A DNA stretch of 64,000 nt from Rhodanobacter sp. B05 (GTDB lineage Bacteria; Pseudomonadota; Gammaproteobacteria; Xanthomonadales; Rhodanobacteraceae), in the NCBI RefSeq assembly GCF_002001085.1, contig NZ_MUNU01000017.1, positions 248,001-312,000 on the forward strand, in the 5' to 3' direction. This document shows positions 1 to 7,097 of this stretch, piece after piece. The translations under genes and the position numbers were made by a program. The notes under the pieces are model-generated. The model made no database searches, had not been told where the DNA came from, and was given only the letters and a program-made list of their open reading frames with translations. The stretch's first letter is position 1, and every line of letters starts with the position of its first letter.

Positions 1-1134
1 GCCGAGCTTGGTTCGCGTCGACCGTACGCGGGCGGCATCTACCTCTACCTGCGCGAGGCGTTCGGCATGCTGCCGGCGTTCCTGTTCGGCTGGACGATGG
101 CGCTGATCAACTATCCCGGCAGCGTGGCGGCGGTGGCCACCACGTTCGCGGATTATTTCTGCAGGGCGATCGGCCTGCCGGATCTCTGGATCAAGCCGTC
201 GGCGGTGGGCGCGATCGTGTTCATCGTGGGCGTGAACCTGTTCGGCATCCGCGCCGGCGCGCTGATGCAGAACATCTTCTCGGTGCTGAAGCTTGCGGCG
301 ATCGCGCTGCTGGTGGTGGTGGGCCTGGTGCTGGCGCATGGCCAGCTGGGTGGCCTGCTGGCGGTGGATCGCACGCATGCGGTCAGCAACGGCGCTTTCG
401 TGGGCGCCCTGCTGCCGGTGCTGTTCACCTACGGCGGTTTTCACTACCTCAATGACCTGGCCGGCGAAGTCCGCAATCCGCAGCGTACGCTGCCACGCGC
501 GCTGGCGATGGGCATGGTGGGCGTGGTGCTGTGCTACGTACTGGCCAACGTGGCATATCTGGCCGGGCTGGGCCATGCGGGCCTGGCTGCCAGTCAGGCG
601 CCGGCAGCGGATCTGATGAGCCGGCTGTTCGGCGCCAGCGGCGCCAGGCTGATGGCGGTGGGCATCGCCTGCTCCACCTTCGGCTATTGCAGCATCGCCA
701 TCGCCGGTGGCGCCCGCGTGATCCAGACGATGAGCGCGGATGGCCTGTTCTTTCGTGCGGTGGGTCGCATCGATCCGCGCACGCGCGCGCCGCACGTCGC
801 GCTGGTCCTGCTCGGTGCGTGGACGGTGGTACTGGTGTTGTGGGGCAACTTCGGCCAGCTGGTGGACTACACCACGGTGGGCGAATGGCTGGGCCATGCG
901 TTCGGCATCGGCACCCTGTTCTGGTACCGCTGGAAGTTCGTGGACGAACCAGCGCCGTACCGCGTACCGCTGTTTCCGCTGCTGCCGCTGGTATTCGTGG
1001 TCACCGTGCTGGGCGTGATCGCCGCCACCGCGATCGCCAACCCCGGCGATGCCGGCATGAGCCTGCTGATCATCGCGCTGGGCCTGCCGGTGTATTACGG
1101 CTGGCGGTGGTGGTCGCGTCGACGTGTGGCCTGA
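1..1134 (+). CDS. APC-family amino-acid permease (5' partial)
   Basis: The reading frame is open from base 1, so the gene begins upstream of the window; 377 codons are visible. The first visible residues (AELGSRRPYAGG followed by Y-L-Y-L-R-E-A-F-G) match the conserved early helix of amino acid-polyamine-organocation transporters. About ten hydrophobic segments follow, and a short basic tail (WRWWSRRRVA) ends the protein. The family imports or exchanges amino acids across the inner membrane. The substrate cannot be read from the sequence. The last codon is about 45 bases from the next gene. Confidence 0.85.
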   Translation, partial: AELGSRRPYAGGIYLYLREAFGMLPAFLFGWTMALINYPGSVAAVATTFADYFCRAIGLPDLWIKPSAVGAIVFIVGVNLFGIRAGALMQNIFSVLKLAAIALLVVVGLVLAHGQLGGLLAVDRTHAVSNGAFVGALLPVLFTYGGFHYLNDLAGEVRNPQRTLPRALAMGMVGVVLCYVLANVAYLAGLGHAGLAASQAPAADLMSRLFGASGARLMAVGIACSTFGYCSIAIAGGARVIQTMSADGLFFRAVGRIDPRTRAPHVALVLLGAWTVVLVLWGNFGQLVDYTTVGEWLGHAFGIGTLFWYRWKFVDEPAPYRVPLFPLLPLVFVVTVLGVIAATAIANPGDAGMSLLIIALGLPVYYGWRWWSRRRVA

Positions 1135-1178
1135 CGGCCGTATCGCATAATGGCGTCATCACCTCGCAAGCCGTGGCC

Positions 1179-3347
1179 ATGAAACCTGTCGTGCTGATCC
1201 TGCTGTGCCTGATCGGATTGGGCGCTTGTCATGCGTCACCGTCGCCTGAGCTGCCGGACCTTGCTGGTGGGCATGCCGACCGTCGCGTCAGTCTTGAGCA
1301 AGTGCAGCGCGTGGGCGCGGTCGAGCGCGCCAGCGATGGGGTGGCGCAGCAGCGCTATGCCTTCCAGCCGGCGCCGCGTCCGCAGATCGTGCTGGCGCCA
1401 GCCACCGGCATCTGGAACTGGTCGGGCCAGGGTGCGTTGCACCTGCGTGTGCAGAACGCGATGCCATGGGCGGTCACCTTGCGCATCGAGATCGATGGCA
1501 TGGCCGGTGGCCAGCATTTGCTGGCCACCGTCGGCGTACCGGCGGGGCCGGCGCAGACCGTGGTGGTTCCGCTGCAGGCGACCTCGCCGCGGCAGCAGGG
1601 GATGCAGGTCGGTCCGCCGATGCCGTTCGACGAGGATGGTCGACCGACCCTGCTGGCAACCACGGTCGAGGGCCAGTTGGACCTGCACCAGGTCAGCGCG
1701 ATCCGGCTGGAAGTGCCCGCGCCGCAGACGGCACAGACCCTGCTGTTCGGCGCCGTCGGTACCGCGCCAGGCACCGCCACGCTGCATGATGCGTATGCCG
1801 GCATCGTCGATCGCTACGGTCAGTTCACTCGCGCCAGCTGGCCGGAAAAGATCGCCACCGATGCCGCCTTGCAGGCTGCCGTGAAAACCGCGCCGGTCGC
1901 ACCGCCCGGATCGGGTCTGGATGCCTACGGTGGACGTCTGGACGTCCATGGCCTGGACAAGACGGGGTGGTTCCACACGCAGCAGCGCGATGGCCGCTGG
2001 CAGCTGGTCACTCCCGCCGGTGGCGCCTTCTTCTCGCTGGGCGTGAACGCGGTCGCGCCCGATGGAGGTCGCAGTTACGTCGAAGGCCGCGCGTTCATGT
2101 TCCGCGACTTGCCGGCGGACAGTGGGGCGTGGGCCGGGTTTTACGGCAACGGCGACAGCCGGCGCATCGATCAGGGCGCCAGCGCCGGCATCGGCGACAA
2201 CCATGGCCGCTGGTTCGACTTCTACGCCGCGAACCTGTATCGCATCGACGGTGGCGGCTGGCTCGCCGCGTGGCGCAGCCGCAGCCTGGACCGGTTGCAG
2301 GCGTGGGGTTTCAACACCATCGGCAACTGGAGCGATCCCGCACTGGGGCAGGCGCACCGCCTGCCGTACACGCGCTCGATCAATATCGCCGGCGACTACG
2401 CCAACGTCGCCAGTGGCTACGACTACTGGGGTCGCATGCCGGATCCATTCGACCCGCGCTTCGTGCAAGCCACCGACGCGGCGGTGGCGAAGGCGAGCGT
2501 CGGCGTGCGCGATGATCCATACCTGCTTGGCTACTTTGCCGACAACGAACTGGCATGGGCCGGCACCGGGCCGCAGGGCCGCTGGGGGCTGGCGCTGGGC
2601 ACGCTGGCTGGCGAGGCGAGCAGCCCGGCCAAACAGGCCCTCATCGCGATGCTGAGGAAGCAGTACGTCTCGCCCGAGACACTCGCTTCCGCCTGGGGCA
2701 TCGCGCTGACCTCGTGGGACGAACTGGAAACCACCGGCTACCGGGCGCCGCAACCGGGCGAAGCGCACCCGGCAATCGCGCGCGATTACAGCGCGTGGCT
2801 GCGCCGTTACGCCGACACCTATTTCCACACCGTGGCCGCCGCGATCCACCGTCACGATCCGCACCACCTGTTCCTCGGTGGCCGCTTCGCGGTGAACACG
2901 CCGGAAGCAGTCGCCGCGTGCGCGCAATACTGCGATGTGGTGAGTTTCAATATCTACGCCGATCTGCCGCAGCACGGATTCGATGCCGCTGCCATGCGCA
3001 AGCTCGACAAGCCCGTGCTGATCAGCGAATTTCACTTCGGTTCGGCCGATCGCGGTCCGTTCGGTAGTGGTGTGGTATCGGTGGCCAGCGAGGCGCAACG
3101 TGGGCCGGCCTATGCGCGGTTCGTGGCCGCCGCCGCGGGCGACCCGCAAGTGGTCGGCGTGCACTGGTTCCAGTACGCCGACCAGCCGGTGAGTGGACGG
3201 CTGCTCGATGGCGAGAACAGCCATGTCGGCCTGGTGGGGATCACCGACATCCCGTTTGGCGGGTTTGTCGAGGCCGTGCGGGCGGCGAACCTGCAGGCGG
3301 TGCAGGGGATGCAAGGCGCCGGAACAGGCGGGTCGCCGCGCCGTTGA
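1179..3347 (+). CDS. Agarase-like glycoside hydrolase lipoprotein (GH50/GH42-type barrel)
   Basis: The open frame extends far upstream, but the ATG at 1179 gives a clear lipoprotein signal (MKPVVLILLCLIGLGAC, lipobox LGAC), so 722 residues is preferred. Residues ~1-240 are a beta-rich carbohydrate-binding-like region. From ~250 a TIM barrel begins with GWFHTQQRDGRWQLVTPAGG and SLGVNAV. Candidate acid/base E457 lies in YFADNELAW and candidate nucleophile E617 in LISEFHFG, the arrangement seen in clan GH-A agarase-like enzymes. It probably sits in the outer membrane or periplasm and cuts a galactose-type polysaccharide; the true substrate is unknown. A CATAAT -10-like hexamer lies at 1146-1151. 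Confidence 0.8.
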   Translation: MKPVVLILLCLIGLGACHASPSPELPDLAGGHADRRVSLEQVQRVGAVERASDGVAQQRYAFQPAPRPQIVLAPATGIWNWSGQGALHLRVQNAMPWAVTLRIEIDGMAGGQHLLATVGVPAGPAQTVVVPLQATSPRQQGMQVGPPMPFDEDGRPTLLATTVEGQLDLHQVSAIRLEVPAPQTAQTLLFGAVGTAPGTATLHDAYAGIVDRYGQFTRASWPEKIATDAALQAAVKTAPVAPPGSGLDAYGGRLDVHGLDKTGWFHTQQRDGRWQLVTPAGGAFFSLGVNAVAPDGGRSYVEGRAFMFRDLPADSGAWAGFYGNGDSRRIDQGASAGIGDNHGRWFDFYAANLYRIDGGGWLAAWRSRSLDRLQAWGFNTIGNWSDPALGQAHRLPYTRSINIAGDYANVASGYDYWGRMPDPFDPRFVQATDAAVAKASVGVRDDPYLLGYFADNELAWAGTGPQGRWGLALGTLAGEASSPAKQALIAMLRKQYVSPETLASAWGIALTSWDELETTGYRAPQPGEAHPAIARDYSAWLRRYADTYFHTVAAAIHRHDPHHLFLGGRFAVNTPEAVAACAQYCDVVSFNIYADLPQHGFDAAAMRKLDKPVLISEFHFGSADRGPFGSGVVSVASEAQRGPAYARFVAAAAGDPQVVGVHWFQYADQPVSGRLLDGENSHVGLVGITDIPFGGFVEAVRAANLQAVQGMQGAGTGGSPRR

Positions 3348-3435
3348 GATGCAGTGATCGGTTATGCTGGGGAACTGCGGGACCATCGTGGGGGTCGATG
3401 GATCGCATGAACTCAACCACCCGGGACTGCCCATC

Positions 3436-4050
3436 ATGAATCTGCTTCGTTCCTCGCTCGTCGCCTCGCTCATCACCGTGACCGGTCTGGCTGCTCTCCC
3501 CGTGTCGCGCGCGCACGCCGCCGACGAGCTGGGTGGCAGCCCCGTGCCTGGCGTGTGCATGCTCTCGCGCGAGGCCGTGTTTGCCCAATCCAAGGTCGGG
3601 CAGGCTGCCAGCGAACGGTTGGGCCAGCTGGCCGATCAATCGCGCAATCAGCTGGCCAGTCAGCGCAAGCCCATCGAAGCGGACATCCAGAGCTTCCAGC
3701 AAAAGGCGACGTCCCTGAGCGAGGCGGCGCGCAAGCAGCAGGGAGAGGCGCTGCAACAGCGCATGCAGACGTTCCAGAGCCAGGCCAGCGAGTTGAACGA
3801 ACGCATCCAGCTGACTCGCGCCAAGGCCATGCAGCGGATCGGCGAAGAGGCGCAACCGCTCGTCGCCGCCAGCTACAAGAACCATCACTGCGGTCTCCTG
3901 CTGAACCGCGATTCGGTGCTTGGCGGCAACACGACCAATGACCTCACCGCCGACGTCGTGCACGGCCTGGACGGCAAGATCACCACCATCAGCTTCAACC
4001 TGGAACCGCTGCCGAGCCCCAGCGCCACCGGCGGCGGCGCGAAGCCGTGA
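3436..4050 (+). CDS. OmpH/Skp-like periplasmic protein
   Basis: The 204-residue protein starts with a Sec signal peptide ending near AHA-A. A region around GVCMLSREAVFAQSKVGQAA matches the start of the OmpH/Skp fold. Residues ~50-140 are rich in Q, A and E and should form the paired helical tentacles of the chaperone. Family members hold unfolded outer-membrane proteins in the periplasm. It is not in the usual bamA-skp-lpxD context, so it is likely a paralogue rather than the main Skp. The ATG at 3436 is chosen because it begins the signal peptide; no strong ribosome binding site is visible. Confidence 0.75.
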   Translation: MNLLRSSLVASLITVTGLAALPVSRAHAADELGGSPVPGVCMLSREAVFAQSKVGQAASERLGQLADQSRNQLASQRKPIEADIQSFQQKATSLSEAARKQQGEALQQRMQTFQSQASELNERIQLTRAKAMQRIGEEAQPLVAASYKNHHCGLLLNRDSVLGGNTTNDLTADVVHGLDGKITTISFNLEPLPSPSATGGGAKP

Positions 4051-4116
4051 CGGCGGAGGTCCGGGCCTGAGTCCGGATACTCCGGTTTCCGGCATGACTT
4101 GGCGATGGAAAGAACG

Positions 4117-5058
4117 ATGACGATCCAGGCTTTCTATCCGATCGGTACGCCCGGGCAACGCTGGGGCGAGGCCGAGATCGCCGACTGGCGGTCACGACAG
4201 TCGGTCCGGCGCAGCTATGCCACCGACGTGTTGCGCAGGGTCGACGAGCTGCGCGCGCAGTTCGACGTGTCGCCGTACGGCGCGCTGGAATACGCCTCCG
4301 CGAGCTACCCGCTGTTTGCGATCCGCAGCCGGGGCTGGCGCGACGACCTGCCCGTGGTGCTGGTGACCGGCGGCGTGCATGGTTACGAGACCAGCGGCGT
4401 GCTTGGCGCCTTGCAATTCGTGGAAACGAAGGCGGCCAGCTATGCCGGGCGGGTGAATCTGCTGGTCGTGCCGTGCGTCAGCCCATGGGGTTACGAGCGG
4501 ATTCACCGCTGGAATGCAGACGCCCTCGATCCCAATCGTTCGTTCCGCGAGAACAGCCCGGCGCAGGAATCGGCCGCGCTGATGCGCCTGGTCGCGCCGG
4601 TCGGCGAGCGCGTGCTGGTGCACGTCGATTTGCATGAAACCACCGACACCGACGAGTCCGAGTTTCGTCCGGCGCTGGCGGCGCGCGACGGCGTGGCTTT
4701 CGTGCCGGGCGAAATCCCCGACGGCTTCTATCTGGTCGACGACAGCGCGCACCCGCAACCCGCGTTCCAGCAGGCGATCATCGATGCGGTAGCCAGGGTC
4801 GCCCACATTGCGCCGGCCGACGAACGCGGCGAGATCATCGGTTCGCCGGTGGTGGCGCCGGGCGTCATCCAGTATCAGCTCAGCCAGCTGGGCCTCTGCG
4901 CAGGCATTACCGGCGCCCCCTACAAGACCACCACCGAGGTCTATCCCGACAGCCCCCGCGCCACGCCGGAGCAGTGCAATGCCGCCCAGGTGGCGGCAGT
5001 GGGCGCGGCGATCGATTTTGCGCTGGCGCACCGCGCGGCGGGTGGCGCGCCGCGTTGA
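4117..5058 (+). CDS. M14-family metallocarboxypeptidase-like protein
   Basis: The 313-residue protein resembles M14 carboxypeptidases and succinylglutamate-desuccinylase-type hydrolases. The zinc-binding H-x-x-E is in GGVHGYETSG, the DPNR substrate-binding motif is present (ALDPNRSF), and HVDLHETTD supplies the second histidine region. TTEVYPDSP near the C-terminus could carry the catalytic glutamate. There is no signal peptide, so it should be cytoplasmic. The ATG at 4117 is preferred because GGAAAG lies just upstream; TTG 4099 and ATG 4105 are in frame. The gene converges with the DUF4405 gene. Confidence 0.75.
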   Translation: MTIQAFYPIGTPGQRWGEAEIADWRSRQSVRRSYATDVLRRVDELRAQFDVSPYGALEYASASYPLFAIRSRGWRDDLPVVLVTGGVHGYETSGVLGALQFVETKAASYAGRVNLLVVPCVSPWGYERIHRWNADALDPNRSFRENSPAQESAALMRLVAPVGERVLVHVDLHETTDTDESEFRPALAARDGVAFVPGEIPDGFYLVDDSAHPQPAFQQAIIDAVARVAHIAPADERGEIIGSPVVAPGVIQYQLSQLGLCAGITGAPYKTTTEVYPDSPRATPEQCNAAQVAAVGAAIDFALAHRAAGGAPR

Positions 5059-5127
5059 AGCCGGAGTCGCGGGTTCGCCGCATGCTTGCCCGGTAGGTTT
5101 CTCCGGCTTCCATCGTCCGCAACACGG

Positions 5128-5661
5128 CTACGGTGCCGCTGCACCTGCCTCCGGTACCGAGCGTCGCTCGGGCATCATCGAGAAGAGAATCTCGCTGGCG
5201 GGCGCGGCGGATGCGGTGCCGATCGTGCTTGGCGACTGCCCGGTCGAGCTTGCCTTGTATCCGCGTTGCTGCAGGTGTCGCAGCAAGGCTTCCGGGGTCG
5301 AACGAAACACCGGCGCCAGGTCGATCAGACTCGTCTCGGTCATCAGCGCCACGGTGTGCGATGCGGGACTGCCTGCGCGGCCACCACCCTTGGCGGCCAG
5401 CACGGCGAACGGCACCGCCGCGACCACCGACAAGGCCAGCGGAATGTACAAGGTCCGGCGCGTGGCATAGGCCACCAGCGGCTTCCAGTTTTTCCACAGA
5501 TGCAAGGCGAGCGGCGCCAGCAAAAGCATGCTGAGCCACTCGTGCATGGCGTGGAAACTGCGCGGCGCCCAGTGGAAGAACAGCGCGATGCCCGACACTG
5601 CCGACACGACAAACAGGCCCGCGGTCAGCGGCGTGCCATAGCGATGCAAGAAATGGTTCAA
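5128..5661 (-). CDS. DUF4405 small cytochrome-b-like membrane protein
   Basis: About 177 residues, with two or three membrane segments in the first 90 residues. Histidines at helix ends (FFHWAPRSFHAMHEW, LALHLWKNW) are typical of DUF4405 proteins, which resemble di-haem cytochrome b561 cores. The C-terminal half is a soluble segment. No ATG is available: TTG at 5667 lies only one base after GGAG, while TTG at 5661 has GGAG at good spacing and is preferred. A Fur-box-like sequence lies just upstream, so iron regulation is plausible. The electron donor and acceptor are unknown. Confidence 0.7.
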   Translation of the reverse strand: MNHFLHRYGTPLTAGLFVVSAVSGIALFFHWAPRSFHAMHEWLSMLLLAPLALHLWKNWKPLVAYATRRTLYIPLALSVVAAVPFAVLAAKGGGRAGSPASHTVALMTETSLIDLAPVFRSTPEALLRHLQQRGYKASSTGQSPSTIGTASAAPASEILFSMMPERRSVPEAGAAAP

Positions 5662-5684
5662 GGGCAATCTCCGGAGATTTCGCT

Positions 5685-5704
5685 AATGATATCCATTCGC
5701 ATTT
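5685..5704 (-). promoter_or_regulatory. Putative Fur box
   Basis: AATGATATCCATTCGCATTT matches about 16 of 20 positions of the extended Fur-box pattern AATGATAATCATTCTCATTT. It is an AT-rich island in GC-rich DNA and lies 23-43 bp upstream of the start codon of the DUF4405 gene on the minus strand. Iron-loaded Fur would be expected to block that promoter. Confidence 0.5.
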
Positions 5705-5768
5705 GATGCGACAAGCGCCTGGTGGTCCCTGGGCGAAAAGGGGTCGGCGCCGGAAACGAGAGCGGCAC

Positions 5769-5798
5769 AAAAAACCCGCAGAGGGGAGTCTGCGGGTT
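5769..5798 (-). terminator. Intrinsic terminator of the C-rich sRNA
   Basis: A 10-bp perfect stem (AACCCGCAGA / TCTGCGGGTT) with loop CTCCCC on the minus strand is followed by a run of T (5769-5774 as A on the plus strand). There is no T run in the plus direction, so it works on the minus strand only. Confidence 0.8.
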
Positions 5799-5875
5799 CG
5801 GGGGGATCCATCTGTGCATGTGTGGAGGAGGAGGGGGAGCCTCGCCGCACGGTGGGAGCGGTGTCTCACGACATG
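5769..5875 (-). ncRNA. C-rich small RNA, sX13-like
   Basis: Read on the minus strand, this gap encodes a short RNA with four exposed C-rich tracts: CTCCC (5854-5858), CTCCCCCTCCTCCTCC (5824-5839), CCCCCC (5800-5805), and CTCCCC in the loop of the terminator hairpin (5783-5788). It ends in a perfect intrinsic terminator. The sRNA sX13 of Xanthomonas is a roughly 115-nt, Hfq-independent RNA that uses C-rich loops to bind G-rich sites near ribosome binding sites, and is conserved in Xanthomonadaceae. Architecture and length fit; homology has not been tested by alignment. The 5' end is approximate. Confidence 0.5.
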
Positions 5876-5905
5876 CCATTAATGTACTTGGTGGTATGTT
5901 AATGG
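5876..5905. promoter_or_regulatory. AT-rich inverted repeat, probable operator/promoter
   Basis: CCATTAATGTAC and GTATGTTAATGG form an imperfect 12-bp inverted repeat (10 of 12 matched) around a 6-bp spacer. It sits between the C-rich sRNA (minus) and chaC (plus), in an otherwise GC-rich gap. A dimeric repressor site or the sRNA promoter core are both possible. Confidence 0.4.
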
Positions 5906-6018
5906 AGCGTGACCGGAAATCTGCGTACCACCAGGCGTGAAGGCGAGGCACGGCATTCGACGCCCGCCGCGCCGACGCACGATACTGACGCCACCGTGTC
6001 GTTGCCGAAAACCCGAAC

Positions 6019-6609
6019 ATGTCCGTGGATACCCGCGAGGCCAATCGCCGTCTGAATAGCCATGCCGGACAGGCGCCGGTGTGGCTGTTCGGCTATGGCT
6101 CGCTGATCTACAAGGTGGATTTCCCGTACATCGAGCGGCGCGCGGCATGCATCCGGCACTGGGTCAGGCGCTTCTGGCAGGGCTCGCACGACCATCGCGG
6201 CACGCCGGAAGCACCAGGTCGCGTGGTGACCCTGATCCGCGAACCGGGTGCCGTGTGCATCGGCATGGCCTACCTGATCACGCCGGCGGTGTTTGCCCAG
6301 CTCGATGTGCGCGAGAAGAACGGCTATCTGCGCTTTGCCACCCAGCTTGATCTCGGCAACGGCGAGCAGGCCGAGGGCCTGGTGTACATCGCCACTGAAG
6401 AGAACGCGGCGTTCCTCGGACCGGCACCCGAGGCCGAGATCGCCCGCCATATCGCCGCGTCATCCGGCCCGAGCGGACCAAACCGGGACTATCTGCTGCA
6501 GCTCGCCGCCGCGTTGCGCGAGCTCGACGCACACGATCCGCACGTGTTCGACGTGGAGCGCCACCTGGTCGACCTGCTCGCCCGCGAGCGGAGCGCCGGC
6601 GGTTCCTGA
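6019..6609 (+). CDS. chaC: ChaC-type gamma-glutamylcyclotransferase
   Basis: The 196-residue cytosolic protein carries the ChaC signature VWLFGYGSLIYK near residue 22. A conserved glutamate in LDVREKNGY acts as the general acid/base of the family. ChaC enzymes split glutathione into 5-oxoproline and Cys-Gly, lowering the glutathione pool. The length and all motifs fit the bacterial/ChaC2 type, which runs to ~180-200 residues. Start ATG 6019 is the only sensible one before the motif. It stands alone, read away from the sRNA gap. Confidence 0.88.
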   Translation: MSVDTREANRRLNSHAGQAPVWLFGYGSLIYKVDFPYIERRAACIRHWVRRFWQGSHDHRGTPEAPGRVVTLIREPGAVCIGMAYLITPAVFAQLDVREKNGYLRFATQLDLGNGEQAEGLVYIATEENAAFLGPAPEAEIARHIAASSGPSGPNRDYLLQLAAALRELDAHDPHVFDVERHLVDLLARERSAGGS

Positions 6610-6738
6610 TCACGGCTTGCGGGCAGGCGTCCCGCCACTGTCCGCCAACGACGGCGCTGCTGTCCGCGGACAACCTGGCGCGGTGGTTCGAAGGTCGGGC
6701 GACCGCGTCATTTCAAGGATTTTGGCGCCGGATGCCGG

Positions 6739-6755
6739 TTGGCACGGCGATTGCT
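6739..6755 (+). promoter_or_regulatory. Sigma-54 (RpoN) promoter, -24/-12
   Basis: TTGGCACGGCGATTGCT matches the consensus TGGCACG-N4-TTGC(A/T) at every conserved base, with correct GG-to-GC spacing. Transcription should begin near 6766, about 33 bases upstream of the small membrane protein gene at 6799. No upstream activator site was identified. Confidence 0.65.
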
Positions 6756-6798
6756 CCATGGACAGCACAGGGCCTTTGGTCCATCACGGAGACATCGC

Positions 6799-7002
6799 AT
6801 GAAATTCGAATCAATGATACTCGGCACGCTGTTCGTGGCCTGCTTCGGCATCTGCGCGCTGGTCATGGGCGCCATGCTGACCGCCAAGCCCGCCGCCGTG
6901 CAGATGACGGGTGCGACACCATCCGCTTCAAGCGTCGCCACCACGCAGGCCCACTGCGCGCAACGGATCGACGCGGCGCGCTGCGCCGGCAGCAACGGCT
7001 GA
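6799..7002 (+). CDS. Small single-pass membrane protein
   Basis: A 67-residue product: one hydrophobic helix (SMILGTLFVACFGICALVMG) and a short polar tail with two cysteines. GGAGA lies seven bases before the ATG at 6799, so the start is firm. I do not recognise a family. The sigma-54 promoter immediately upstream suggests conditional expression (nitrogen, motility or stress, depending on the activator). The helix could be an uncleaved anchor or a signal peptide. The carboxylesterase gene starts 95 bases further on in the same direction and may share the transcript. Confidence 0.6.
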   Translation: MKFESMILGTLFVACFGICALVMGAMLTAKPAAVQMTGATPSASSVATTQAHCAQRIDAARCAGSNG

Positions 7003-7097
7003 ATTCCTCCTTCGCGGCACGGCTGGTCCATCCGGCGGCGTGGCCCGACGGGCGCAGATGTTCTAGGCTGCAGATCGGTCTTTCCCGGGATGTTGCC

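Noticed and set aside
531-1178. Long upstream extension of the agarase-like gene
   Set aside because: It runs through the permease gene in another frame; the lipoprotein signal at 1179 is the true start.
1236-3593. Open frame of 785 codons on the minus strand opposite the agarase-like gene
   Set aside because: High-GC shadow frame: no family resemblance, no ribosome site, and it lies fully across a well-supported gene.
5658-5818. Leader peptide reading MHRWIPPNPQ upstream of the DUF4405 gene (attenuation)
   Set aside because: The terminator could be an attenuator, but no regulatory codon run is present and the C-rich tracts fit an sRNA better.
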